The notes below the pieces were generated by a model, which was not told the origin of the DNA, made no database searches, and saw nothing but the letters and a program-made list of their open reading frames with translations. A program made the position numbers and the translations under genes. Positions 45,906 through 57,464 of a stretch of DNA of 64,000 nt are shown in pieces (position 1 is the first letter of the stretch; each line of letters begins with the position of its first letter). The DNA is from Gigaspora rosea (taxonomy: Eukaryota > Glomeromycota > Glomeromycetes > Diversisporales > Gigasporaceae), in contig QKWP01000350.1 of assembly GCA_003550325.1 (NCBI GenBank), forward strand, positions 146,400 through 210,399, read 5' to 3'.

Positions 45906-47420
45906 AATGTGTATTATTTATTTATTGTTTTGTTTTGTTTATTGTTTTTCTCCTTGTGTTCTTACCGGCAGGTAAGTATCATAGTTATAATTTTGGAAAT
46001 TATCGCAGATTATTTAATAGGCGGTGTCTATTATAATCTGCAAAGATTATACTTTTTAAAAATTTGCACAGATTTTTGGCAAAAAATCTGTGAAGAACTG
46101 CAAAAATCTAAATTTTGAAGATCTTTGCAATTTTTTAAACAAAATTCTGCACTTATTTGATAAATTTGAACATTACTGCAGATTATTAATGTTTTTATTT
46201 TCCCGATGTATAACGTAGTTGTTTTGTCACAACACATCTAACGCATCTCACGATCTGTATAACTTTCATAAGGCACGAGTATGAATGTATAAATTTATAT
46301 ACAAATGTATTATGGGTGAATATACAGTTATATGACTTCTAAACAGCTAATACGATGTTTCTTTTTTTTTTATTTATCTATACTTATAAAACTCTTATTT
46401 ATAAAAATTTAGACTGTTCGAATAGTTGTAAGAAATGCATACAATCAGAGGCATTGGTTTTGTTAGATGGATGCAGATGTATGAAAATATGTATTGTATA
46501 ACGTAAAAACAATAGTACAGGTTATATTTACTGTAACAATAGAATCTATAGAATAGATAATATTTGTATTAATATTTGAAAAATTGCATTCATATTGAAA
46601 AAAGAGTAAAATACAGTGTCAATATGTAAAATACAGTATCAATATTAAAGATTATAATGTTGAGATATTAATGTATTTAATGTTTTTACTGATCAATAGT
46701 TACATATCATAATTTTTAACCATAACAATAAGAGCTATTAAATAAGTTCTTTGATGAGTTTACGTAACATAAGTTAGATCGAACACTGAAGATTTTTTAT
46801 ATTTCAAAAGTCGAACTAACTAATTTATCAATATTTAATCAACCAATAATATTTGATGTAGATCATCTGACGATAGCCAATTAAAAAGAAGTTCGGTCAT
46901 GCTTATTTTTTATTAATAATATGATTTATCTATAGTGAAGCATTTGTGTTCTTGCACTTGTACTTATTCTTGAACTTGAGACCATTATACAAAATGTTTT
47001 CAAATTCGTGAACTTTTTTAGCCCAAAATAGTTTGTAAATATTAGGCAATCAAACAACAAAAGTAAATTTGAAAAATTTACGTTCATGATTTTGTGTAGT
47101 TTAGGCATTAATAAGGGCATTAAAAAATAATATAATAATTACTCAAACGTTTCGACCATGATAATAGTCATAATCAACTTATGTATTTTTGCTAGTTTTC
47201 CTACATTTAGGTCACATTTTTCGGATATGACCAATCAAAAATGTTAAATTGAGCAGACCCTATTTAGATAGATTAGAATATTATTTTATATTTAATTTTT
47301 CTATATAAAATTTTGATGGGATAAAATGTGCATAATTTGGAAACATGCGCATTAGTGCGCATTTATGTGCATGATTGAGGAATCAAGCGCACGCATGAAA
47401 CCCATCTCTAGTTACACCCA
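45906..47420. other. Gene-free region
   Basis: It has GCAGATTATT/AATCTGC motifs at 45995-46190 in alternating orientation, and TGCGCATT-type repeats at 47340-47400 before the GGGTGACC block. No supportable gene. Confidence 0.5.
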
Positions 47421-47424
47421 CCCG

Positions 47425-47615
47425 GGTCAAATCAAATCACTAGTCATATTAACCACCTGACATTTTTTTAATTGATCCAGGTGACCCGACGGGTCACCTG
47501 TCAGGTGACCCAGGTGGTGTCTTTTTTTGGACTGACCCGTTTCCGCCCGAGTGGCACATTGTCCACTCGTCGGGTGACCCGGGTGAAGATTTTTTAGACG
47601 GGTCAATTCACTACA
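47425..47615. repeat. GGGTGACCC/CAGGTGACCC-rich block
   Basis: Contains CCAGGTGACCCGACGGGTCA, GTCAGGTGACCCAGGTGG, CGGGTGACCCGGGTGAAG and flanking CACCCGGGTCAAAT. It is preceded by CATGAAACCCATCTCTAG, approximately complementary to sequence just after the block at 41945-42135. The minus-strand frame across it is repeat-derived. Confidence 0.65.
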
Positions 47616-48845
47616 GGAAAGACAAGTACCAACCAACAAAACCAAAGAAAACACCTCACAATATACCCAATGGTGAGAGGCGATATGATTTGGCAAGACT
47701 AAGGCATATCGGGTATAAAGTGAGTTCATGAGACAAGCTTTTATTAATAAGGGATAAAGAAACTAAGATCAGTTTCTAATTATTTTATTTATCAATTTTC
47801 TATCTGATTCTCATCTATTGTTGAAGAGTACAGTACATGATCTTTTTATACTATTCTACTTCATATGGATTCCTAATTTTTATTCTCTATTCCATAATTT
47901 TTCTCACCAAAGGTCAGAATCATGCCATATCAAAGATTCCTTTGATCTTGCATTTAATGTCTTCTCGATTTAGTCGATTTTATTCAATCAATGGGCTGTG
48001 TGCAAGATCCAGTTTGCTAATAGGTGATCAGTGGGTGATCATGGCACCTTCACGGGAACTCCAGAAAAATCAGCATCATGTGTTTCCGAGTGCTTCATTT
48101 CCGCATCTAACACTATTAAAAAGGTTAATGTTATAGAAATGAAAGACTATAGGAACACCAATGATAACCTATCCCTAAGTATTATAAAGCCAGCAGATAC
48201 AGAATATAATTAAATATGATCCGCTTGTAAATGAAGTCACAAGGCGGATATTTATTGTGAGTCACCAGACTTTTCAGGTGATGGCAGAAATGGTATTTGA
48301 GTAACCTGATGATCTGCATCGATCTCTTTGTTCTTTGAGTTTGCTGCTCGACATTGTGTCCAGCTACTCCATGCCCAAAAATGCATGATACAGAGTCAAT
48401 GGACTTTCCGCAAAGGAGAAACAAAGAAAGAGATCAAAGTACTATGCTCGAAAAGATCGGCTCATGTGATGTCCTGCGGCTTGTTCCACAACTCCACCCC
48501 ATACCGCATTATGTTATTTGTACAGAAGGACATGACTGAGGTATAAGGTTGGTCACGACTGTTGTGTGTGAGAAAGGACACATGACGAGATGAGACGAGC
48601 AATAATAATTATTTGTCAAAACTCAGGGCATTAAAAAGTATATACAAACTTGGTAATTCAGTGGTGCACCTGTTTAAGAAAAATAACTTTGGTGACCGTG
48701 GAAGAAGAAAAAAATAAAAATAAAAAATAAAATACCGCAAGTATCCCTAGGTCTCACAGTTGTCACGTGGATACGTAAGGCCCAAGATTTCCAAATTCTC
48801 TCATACTGTTCTCGAAGTAATTGACAATTCGCCGGAGCTCATCCT
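47616..48845 (+). mobile_element. Probable remnant of LTR-retrotransposon internal region
   Basis: This stretch has a less AT-rich, coding-like composition and ends in a purine-rich tract directly before an LTR, so it is likely the 3' internal part of the element. Short frames such as 48031-48213 (GDHGTFTGTPEKSASC) and 48328-48546 carry no domain that I recognise. No protease, reverse transcriptase or integrase motif is visible. Confidence 0.4.
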
Positions 48846-48847
48846 TT

Positions 48848-48861
48848 TAAGAGAGGGATGA
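48848..48861 (+). promoter_or_regulatory. Polypurine-tract-like sequence before the LTR
   Basis: AAGAGAGGGATGA abuts the LTR start, the expected position for plus-strand priming. It identifies the following LTR as a 3' LTR. Confidence 0.5.
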
Positions 48862-49287
48862 TGTTATGCTCAATTTTTAATTTTTTAGTTAATATTATTA
48901 TTTTATCGTTATGTATTGCTTATTTTAGCATAGTTGTGGTTGGGTGATTAGATCTCCAAATGGGAGATCAAGTCTCCAAATGAGAGATCGAATCTCCAAA
49001 CGGGAGATCAAGTCTCCAAACGAGTGATTAAATCTCCCAATCGAAGGATTAAAGCCCCATACGAATTAAAATATATATAAAGGTTTAGTTTCTGCTTAGG
49101 AGAGTAGTAGACAAGTAGTAACGATTGTAAATAGTATTAATATTATTGTGATAATCCAATGTATTGATTTATATTAATAAAGAGAACCCTTATACTGTGT
49201 GTTAGTCCATTTAACCTTAATCAATATTTGTTCACGATCAGACTAAACCGGCTCAATTGCATCAAGCTCTCCCAACCGATCGTAACA
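48862..49287 (+). mobile_element. LTR of a retrotransposon, copy 2 (3' LTR)
   Basis: Starts TGTTATGCTCAATTTTT and ends CAACCGATCGTAACA, with TG...CA borders. It has internal tandem repeats of AGATCTCCAAATGGGAGATC-like units (48950-49030), ATATATATAAAGG as a possible TATA, and AATAAAGAGAACC as a possible polyadenylation region. Related LTRs lie at 33503-33954 (+) and 59179-59654 (-). Confidence 0.85.
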
Positions 49288-49425
49288 GTGGCTGTTTCTC
49301 TTTCGATCACGTGATCCACCATCATTCCGCTGCACCACACCAACCCGATCGGCACCAACCCATGACAATAAACATTAACAATTTAATAATTTTAGACGTT
49401 CAGCCAAACAAATATTTATTCAAAT

Positions 49426-49549
49426 TACCGTAAAAGTTCATATACAGACCCGGGTCTGTTTCATTCCACCAATTTTGAAAAAAACCGCATTTAATTAATA
49501 AAGATTATGTGGTTCACACCCGGGTCTAATTCTATGAACTTTTACGGTA
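49426..49549. mobile_element. 124-bp MITE with TACCGTAAAAGTTCAT ends
   Basis: Left TACCGTAAAAGTTCATATAC and right complement TACCGTAAAAGTTCATAGAA. ACCCGGGT follows each end symmetrically. The loop is short. It shares the TACCGTAAA start with the tiny foldback at 58793-58850. Confidence 0.85.
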
Positions 49550-50262
49550 GAATAGCCAGTTCATATTAATATGGTTAGGTTTAGGCGTTTAAAATAAGTC
49601 TTGACCTTCATACAACTAATAGCAACTAACTTTCTAAGCCAATATTTGCAATACTTTTAATACGTACAGCCATACGATAGATTTGATTCATTGAACATTT
49701 TAGAACAATTTGTAAACAATTTACTCTTATTGCAGAAAGAGAAATTGGTTGATTTGTCATCTTTAGGATGGGAGGAAAAGCAATGAATTAACCAATTTGT
49801 CAACTGATCTCTGATAAACTTTATTAATGTTAATGAGAATTTATTTATTTCTATCTTTTCTTTTTTCTTCATGCAAACTTCGTTTACTGCCAATTTCTAA
49901 ATTTATTTTATTATTATTTCATAATTCACACTTATTGTTCCATGATCTCTCTGATCACTAATTTCAGGTTTTCTTTGTTCTTTTTCTTTTGATATTTTCG
50001 TGTTAAATCTAAAGTACCAAACCGTATATAAATTTTGTCGCCCTGGTGAAACTGGTGGAGTTCAATCCTATTTAAAAAAATGATTTAAGATAACTCAAGT
50101 GTGCTTGGAAGTCATTTTTATGAAATATACTTGATATGGGATTAATTTTCTTATAATTCGCTAATTTTCTAAATTTGTTAAATATTTTCATACCAATCCA
50201 TTCTTTAATTATTCATTGGTCATCCTGTCGCATTTTTGTACATATTGTATCTTGGATGAATT

Positions 50263-51120
50263 CTTGTGTCGGATAAAATCCGACGCACCTCAGAACAGGG
50301 ATGGTAAATGACTTGAAATGACCCAAATTACCCAAATGACACAAATGACTACTGGTCATTTAAAACCCAAATGTCCTTAGAAGGTCATTTAACTGATAAT
50401 TTAATGTCTTTCAATCAATCAAAATTAATTTTTAGGCAAAAAAAAAAAATATGATAAAAGTCAAAACTTTACTAAGTTAATCGATATATATATCTTAAGT
50501 AAAGGTGTTCAGAAGATCAAATTTATATATTCCGAAATTTTAGATAACTTCTTATTAAGTCATTTTTACGTTCATGGTTATACAAAAATTTTTTGCATAA
50601 ACTTAAAACACAAAAAATGATTCAACAAAAGTTATCAAAATTATAAATTTTTCAAAGGGGACATAGAATTGGCGTTTGAAAAAGACCTTTAAAAGTCTTC
50701 TGTCCGCCTTAGGAAAAATTACCCGCAGGAATAATTGGGGTTTCGGGGAACAATCAAAATATATAATTTGTTCTTCTGAACAACTTTACTTAAGATATAA
50801 ATATTAATTAATTTATAAAATTTTGACATATATATGTAGCTACAATTATCAACTAGTGAAATCACAGTATTTGATAACTTTTTATATTAGCTATTGATCA
50901 ATAAAATTACTTCATATGCAAATAACCAAAAGACCTAATGACCCAGACGGCCTGGTCATTTATCCAACTGACTTGGTCATATAAAATTCGAGGAAATGAC
51001 CAGGTCATTTACCATCCCTGCCTCAGATGACAAGCATTAAACGATCTGCAATAGTTGGCCTAAACTATACCGTAATTTTTACCTTATTAACCTAACTTAG
51101 GCGACGTCATCTGACGCAAG
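50263..51120. mobile_element. Host MITE with CTTGYGTCRGAT ends, split by a hAT-type insertion
   Basis: Left CTTGTGTCGGATAAAATCC and right complement CTTGCGTCAGATGACGTC form imperfect inverted ends. Compared with the upstream region of SDR copy B, this DNA is extra, which supports insertion. The 50296-51020 element lies inside it. The target duplication is unclear. Confidence 0.5.
50296..51020. mobile_element. hAT-type foldback MITE, 725 bp, 8-bp TSD
   Basis: Perfect 17-bp terminal inverted repeats CAGGGATGGTAAATGAC, flanked by CCTCAGAA (50288-50295) and CCTCAGAT (51021-51028), seven of eight matching. The arms continue inward imperfectly (TATATCTTAAGTAAAGGTG pairs with its complement near 50790). 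CAGGG ends and an 8-bp duplication fit hAT. It lies 227 bases upstream of the SDR copy C start codon. Confidence 0.88.
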
Positions 51121-51246
51121 GATGCACACCATAACGATAACATACGTAATAGTATTACTATAATAGGCAATTTAATTTATCGGCATCGGCTAAATTTTCA
51201 ATTCGTAGCGGTAAATCTAATTATCCAGGATTTCTCAAACAAAAAA

Positions 51247-52588
51247 ATGGATAAAATTGTTGTTACCCACCCTGAAGAAAAACATTTTACTTTTGATCAA
51301 ATTCCTGACCTGACTGGAAAAGTAATTAGATTATTATTTTCATCCAATTAATTGAAATTTAAAATATCGGTATATTGAACGTTTTTAACTATCTATTATC
51401 TCTAGGTTGCAATTGTTACGGGAGGAAATGCTGGGATAGGTTATTTTACATGTAGAGAATTGACCAGAAAAAATGCACATGTGTTCCTGCTAGGTCGTAA
51501 TACCGAGAAAGGGCAAGCTGCCGTTGAAACAATCAAATCCGAGACTGGCAATCAAAATGTTGAATTTCTACATTTGAATTTAAAAAGTTTGAAATCTGTT
51601 AAAGAATGCGCTGAAAATTTCTTGGCAAGAAATTTACCATTACACATTCTGTAAGTTCTATTATAATTTTTATTATATAATAACTTAAAAAGTTACAAAG
51701 ATTTGCGTAATTGGTTATTATTTGATCAAATTTTATTAGAATTAACAATGCGGGAGTCACAACAAAGTAAGTAATAATATTAAAATTATAATTTCTTTCA
51801 TTTGTAACTGTAAGAGCATTTTGAATAAACAAGTAAATGTGATAAATAGTACATTTTCCCTTACTGAGGATGGAATTCAAGAAGAATTTGGAGTAAATCA
51901 TGTCGGACATTTTGTAAGTAAATAAATAGAAAGTTCTTAAATTACAATAATAATAATAAATAAACATTCATGATATTTTTTTTTTTTGTATTGTTAGCTT
52001 CTCACTAAATTGTTATTGTCAAAAATCAAAGCTTCACAACCAGCACGTATAGTAAATGTTAGCGCTCTTGGTCATCGTAAAGTTACTGGAATTGAATTCG
52101 AAACATTAAATGATCCAAATGCACAAGAACCAAGACAACGTTATCGACAATCAAAACTTGCAAATGTTCTATTTACTGACGAATTAAATCGACGATATTT
52201 CGAAGGAGAACAAGTATATGCTAACTCTCTTCATCCAGGTACAAAAAAATTTTAAAAAAATTTAACTAAAAACAACTATATTAATTAACTAATTTATACT
52301 ATTTGGTATTTTATTATCTATTTAGGAGTCGTAGATACCAACATGTTAAGAAGAGACGATTTTTCTATTGCAAAAACTTTACTATCTTTTTCTATCTCAC
52401 CTGAAGATGGAGCTATTACTACCTTATATTGTGCTACTAGTCCAGAAATCGAAGAGAAAAATTATCGTGGAAGGTATTTTGATCCATTCGGCATAGAAGG
52501 TGAAAAATCTTTATACGCTAATGATTATATGGCTAAGAGACTATGGGAATTTACCGAAAATTTGATAAACGAAAAATTAGGGTTGTAA
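51247..52588 (+). CDS. SDR copy C, six exons, catalytic Ser replaced
   Basis: Paralogue of copy B. Exons are 51247-51321, 51406-51650, 51740-51766, 51850-51913, 51998-52238 and 52326-52588, giving 304 residues. Present are TGGNAGIG (30-37), the NADP-type LLGRN, NNAG (109-112), NHVGHF (132-137) and Y186-x3-K190 in RYRQSKLAN. The Ser expected at 160 (NVSS in B and D) is Ala (codon GCT at 52064-52066), so reductase activity by the usual mechanism is doubtful. The first Ser of the pair remains at 159. Upstream, the segment between TTATCCAG and GATTTCTCAAAC that holds the TATA box in B and D is deleted. All splice sites are intact. It may be a decaying copy, or one with a binding or altered role. 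Confidence 0.88.
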
Positions 52589-52746
52589 CCTTTTTGTTGT
52601 TTAGATGTTAATCTGTTAATTTGTTCTTGGGTTGAGTGTTCATAGTTTGTATTGGCCTCGGTATAGTTCTGGTATTCTATTTTTATTTTTTGTTTTCTTT
52701 TATAGCAGCATTTATATATGCAGATAATAATGATAAGAATAATTGT

Positions 52747-52920
52747 ATTCATAACACCATGTTATATAACACCTTATATTAAAACACTTTTCAAAATTCG
52801 CAAATATCTCAAAATTTTACTAGGGTAACCCCTGTTACGTTACTAACAAAAAATGCTCCTCTCGTGATTTTACAACTAGTATGCATAATAGGGTGCTATG
52901 TATAACACGGTGTTATGAAT
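52747..52920. mobile_element. MITE with ATTCATAACACC inverted ends
   Basis: Left ATTCATAACACCATGTTATA and right complement ATTCATAACACCGTGTTATA. The core AAAATTTTACTAGGGTAACC and AACAAAAAATGCTCCTCTCG is shared with 45303-45518. Flanks ATAATTGT / ATAATATT match at only six of eight positions. It lies 160 bases downstream of the SDR copy C stop. Confidence 0.82.
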
Positions 52921-53322
52921 ATAATATTTCTAATGATAATAGTTATTGCAATGTGATTATAATATAAGTAAATAACTATAGCAGTTTTAGTGACATAGAT
53001 TCTTGAGTTTTGGATTGATTATTCTGGTTCATTTAGCAGCAGCCTTGGTTGTTGTATGATGCAGTTGGATGGTTCTTATATAATCTCTTTTTTATATCTT
53101 TGCTATATTATGCAGCAGATTGCTATTATAAAGGCATAAATGAATATTATTATTATTAGTGCTTGTAGTAGTAAATATGCTAAAGAGTTTTTTGTTGTAT
53201 CTAGGGGTTAGTAAAACTACGGGGGCCAGCTTATATTATATATATAGCTAATAAAATGTCTTGCATGATTTTGTGTAACAATCAAATACTGTAAATTGAT
53301 AATAAAAAAATCTGGGTTTTGT

Positions 53323-53606
53323 ATTATTTCACTGACAATCACTTCACTGACATAACATTTCACTGACAAATACTCACCGACAAATTCATTTTACTGACAG
53401 TTTGTTTCACCAACAAGTTTTTTTCAAAAAGTACTCTAACTTTAGCCCTAATTCTACCTAATTCTCTCTGTCCCTAACAAAAATGACCAGAATTACTTTG
53501 TTGGTGAAATGAGCTTCGGTGAAATAAACTGTCAGTAAAATGAACTTGTTAGTGAATAATTAATTGTCAGTGAAATGTTATGTTGGTGAGGTGATTGTCA
53601 ATTAAT
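53323..53606. mobile_element. MITE with CACTGACAA-repeat ends, copy 2
   Basis: Strongly similar to 27751-28045, including TTTGTTTCACCAACAAG, AGTACTCTAACTTTAGC and TGACCAGAATTACTTTG. Ends are inverted arrays of TTTCACTGACAA units. Confidence 0.8.
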
Positions 53607-56576
53607 TTGATTGCCATCTAAAAATCTGTAATACTATACTAACAAGTCCTTTAGCAATAATAACCAAGTACTGATTCAACATATGTTATTCCTGCTAGTT
53701 AGTAGGTTTATATAGAGATTGCATACATATTGGTATTCTCAGGGACAAAGTTCACTTCTTTAAAAATAATTGAAATTGTTAAATGCAATCTTTCTACTAA
53801 CTCTATATACTTAACAAACTATACTTTGTAAATTAGTTAAAGAGACGCTTCAATATGTACATGATATTAAGGTAAAATATCATTAACAAATTTATAGTGA
53901 TGAAATTTTTCTAAAGATCTTGTGAACCTGTAAAATCTTTTGGTGAACTGCAATATAATTCAAAATATTTCGCAAAAAATGTTTTTTAAAATATTTTATT
54001 TCGAAATAATTAGACCTGGGAAACCAAGCTGGATCAGTATATCTGTAATCTGGGTCATATCAAGGGCGTATTGGACATATTGGACTATATTTTGAAATAT
54101 TTCAAAATTTTGTATAATGTTACAAAATCAGATTAGATCTTTAGAAATTAGAATTTTTTTTGTTTTGCTTTTTGTTTTTATTTCTTTTCTTTTATTTATT
54201 TATTTATTTTACTTTACAAAAACACTAGTCTTTTGCAAGAGAACCAACAACTATTTGGCACTTTGTTAGAACACCAATTTGACTTTGTGTGCCAACTCAG
54301 ACTTCCAACACTTTGCAAGAACATACAACTGATTTTTCTAGCAATTTCTAAATTTTCAAGAATGCTTCTTTAAAGAAATAATTTAGTTTGGCACAAGTTT
54401 TTGCAAGTTTATGCAAAGTTTCACTTTATTTATTTTTTTGTTTAACATTTTTTGTTTTTTGTTTTTTTTTTTTAAACTTTTTTTATTAATTTATTTTATT
54501 CTAGCACTTTGTGAGAACACTAACTTCTCTAGCACTTTACTAGATTTCTCTAGTCTATTTTTTAGAAATGTTTAAAAAAAAGAGAAAAATAAAGGTAATA
54601 GTTAAAACAAAAGAATAGCTGAAGTAAAATGATAGTTAAAACAAAGAAACAAAGATAATAGCTAACTGTAGGGTGTGTGAAAATAAGTGTGTAGAGTTAG
54701 TTTTTTATTTTTTTTCTACAAATAGTAATAGAATTAGATGCGACAAAGTGCAAAAGTAGTTAAAATAATGCAGTTGCCTCTCTTAAATCTGAACCTCTCT
54801 AAACTGAACACTATTAAACTCTTTCTAAACTGAACAAAATCTCCTAGAACATTTGTAAATTTTATTATAAAGTTTGGATAAGCCATATATAACTTTTTGA
54901 AAACTAAACTTTTTTATACTCTTTTAGTTTTCCCTTTTTATTTTTATTTAATCTGTTTTTCTTTAATTGTTGAATATGGATAGTAATATTCCACTATTGT
55001 TGCTAGATAAAAGGGATTTAAGATTTTTTTTTTTGCTTTTGATGGGGCTAATGAAGTGGTCTACTTTATTTATAAAGTAGTGAGACAGGTCGCACTAAGG
55101 TATTCTTAGAAGTTATTGAGTAATATCAGATTTGCAAGTTGGAAAAGGGATTAGTTTAGTTCATATGTATGACTTTTCTACTTCTTAATCCTATAAATAA
55201 ATACTGACTAGACTGTCAAAGGTTAAAAAAATATATATATATATGTATATTTATAAACTAAATATAGAAATATCTGTATTTCAGTGAGTTTTGGTCAAAT
55301 TTAATAATTTTATCATTATTAGAATTAGAAAAACTAGCTTTACAAACTCTTAAAAAAATTTATAGCTATTATTTTAATAAAATATTTTGATAATTATAAA
55401 TGGGTTTTTTAATTTATTGCACCTGCAATACATTGCACCCTTCTATTAATTAAAATTTTGCCTATGAAACAACCTTTGGAGTTCTAATAAAAAATACTCC
55501 TCGTGAAATTTTGGTATAAACTATACTCCTGCTTCATCCCAGCCTTAACCCTAATCCTAATATTAATTAAATTTTATTTTTTTGTACTAAATTTAGTACA
55601 GCTTATGGATATCCATTAATAATTTATGAAAAATTTTTTAAAAAATTTTTATACTAAGCAAATTTTATTTAGTAATTAAGTTTAGTTTACTTAATAAAAA
55701 ATCATGTTTATATATACTAAAAATAAAATTAATATTTATATAGCAATTATAGTAACTACTGCACAGTTTATGTCTTTGTGCTCATGTAACTTACTGTTAT
55801 CAGTTGCTTCATTAGTCTCATTTCTGAGAGGTATTTATGGTCTAACAACATATATGCATGCATATGGTGAGCTGCATACCCACAGTTCAGAGCTACATAA
55901 TAATTAAGATAGCACGGTCAAGATTAATGGTCAAGTTAATAAATTACTACAAATGGGTTTTCCATGGTTAAAGTTTTATTTAATAATTTTATTGATTTTA
56001 ACATTGAAGAAAATTTATTGGTTTTAATAATTAAAGCTATTTTTAATCAATTAAATAAATAAACCAGCTTTAATAGTTGTAATTAAAAGTATATTATATA
56101 AAGAGCTTGCACCCAAAGAAACATAATCAATTAATCATTGGTGATTTATAATTAATTACTTCATTAACACTCCACATCCACTAAATAAACTAATATCTAC
56201 TACTATATGGTATAGTAGTACATTATTTCATCTTATTTCTTGTGATTATATTTCTTGTACATTAATATTACCCTGTCTGGCAGTTTTTCAACATACTGAG
56301 ACAGCTATGACTTTGTTCAATGTTTGACATACTGTAATACTGTGGTTGTTTGTTGTTAGAGAGACATCCTCCTGAAGTATTAATAACTCAAGCCTTGACT
56401 ATCTACTCAATAAACATTATACAACCCATTCAATACAGTTGTCTAGATTTTGCTGGTTTGGTCGGGCTGGATTTAGGTTGCTCTAGAAGATACTGGGTTT
56501 GCTCTGGTGTCAATACGTACTGTACATGCTAAGTCTTATGATGATTCAAAACAAAAATTGCTTCAATAGTTATGTA
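53607..56576. other. Gene-free repeat-rich region
   Basis: No gene. It contains TTTGCAAGAACAC-type repeats (54220-54560), a retroposon-like tail (55070-55240), a possible MITE core with ATGAAACAACCTTTGGAG and CTAACCCTAATCC-like sequence (55420-55560), and otherwise AT-rich DNA. Confidence 0.5.
55070..55240 (+). mobile_element. Possible second retroposon family, 3' tail
   Basis: AGTAGTGAGACAGGTCGCAC and the end AATACTGACTAGACTGTCAA before an A/T-rich tail resemble 10085-10225 (TTAGTGCGACAGGTTGCATC...CACTGACAAGACTGTCAAAG before A-rich sequence). The shared 3' end followed by A-rich DNA suggests a SINE or LINE tail. The head is not identified. Confidence 0.4.
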
Positions 56577-57347
56577 TAGTGATGCAAAATGGCTCTGCCA
56601 AGCCATGAGTAATCAGCTTAGCTGAGCTATTTAACAGCTTAGCTAACTAACAGCTCAGCTAACTAATGTTTCAGCTTGTGTTATGTGGAACTGTTTTAGA
56701 ACCATGTTTCATATTTATAGTAAATAAATTATAACAATATGTTGTAATATTTCATAAACTATTTTTATGAATATTTTTTCCTTTTTTAGTACTTTCTCGA
56801 CAAATCGATCTTAACATCCTTTCTTGTATATTTTCAAAACTCACTAGATTCTTTGCAGCATGTACACCTTTATGAAAACACGTACAAGCTCTTATTTGTA
56901 CTGGCTTATAGTTGGAACACGGCACTAAGTTTCAAAACTAATACTTTAAAAACCTGTTTTTTATTTTATTTTATTTATTTTATTTTTTAACCAATTTTTT
57001 TTTTAAGATTTTTTTTTCTTTAAAAAAAAAAGTTTTATAAACGATTTTTTTTTTTTTTAAAAAAAAAAAAAGGTTCTTTTTAAAAAAATTTTTTAAATAA
57101 TAGGTTTTTATACTATTACTGCTTTACACATTCGCAAATTATTAACTACTGAAATATCTTTAAATGTATTAATACTAAATTCAATTAAATATAAAATTTC
57201 CGTAACAATAACAATACAATTTAGAGCCGTCGGCTCTTGAACGGCTAGCTAAAAAATGGTTCAGCTAAAAAATGGCTCAGCTAAAATACGGTTCGGCTCT
57301 GTTATAGCCAGTTGTTAGCCGAGTGGAGCCGGTAATTTGCATCACTA
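56577..57347. mobile_element. hAT-type element, 771 bp, 8-bp TSD
   Basis: Ends TAGTGATGCAAAATGGCTC and, on the complement, TAGTGATGCAAATTACCGGC. Flanks are GTTATGTA (56569-56576) and ATTATGTA (57348-57355), seven of eight matching. Subterminal GGCTCAGCTAA/AGCTTAGCTGAGC repeats lie inside both ends. No transposase; the middle is AT homopolymer-rich (56965-57110). Confidence 0.87.
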
Positions 57348-57464
57348 ATTATGTATCGAACAGTTTTAAATCATGCTACTTAGGTAGACACTATTGTTTT
57401 CTTAAAAAAAAAATTAAAAAAAATATATACAGTATATATAGTTGTTAGCAAAAGATAAGAAAGC

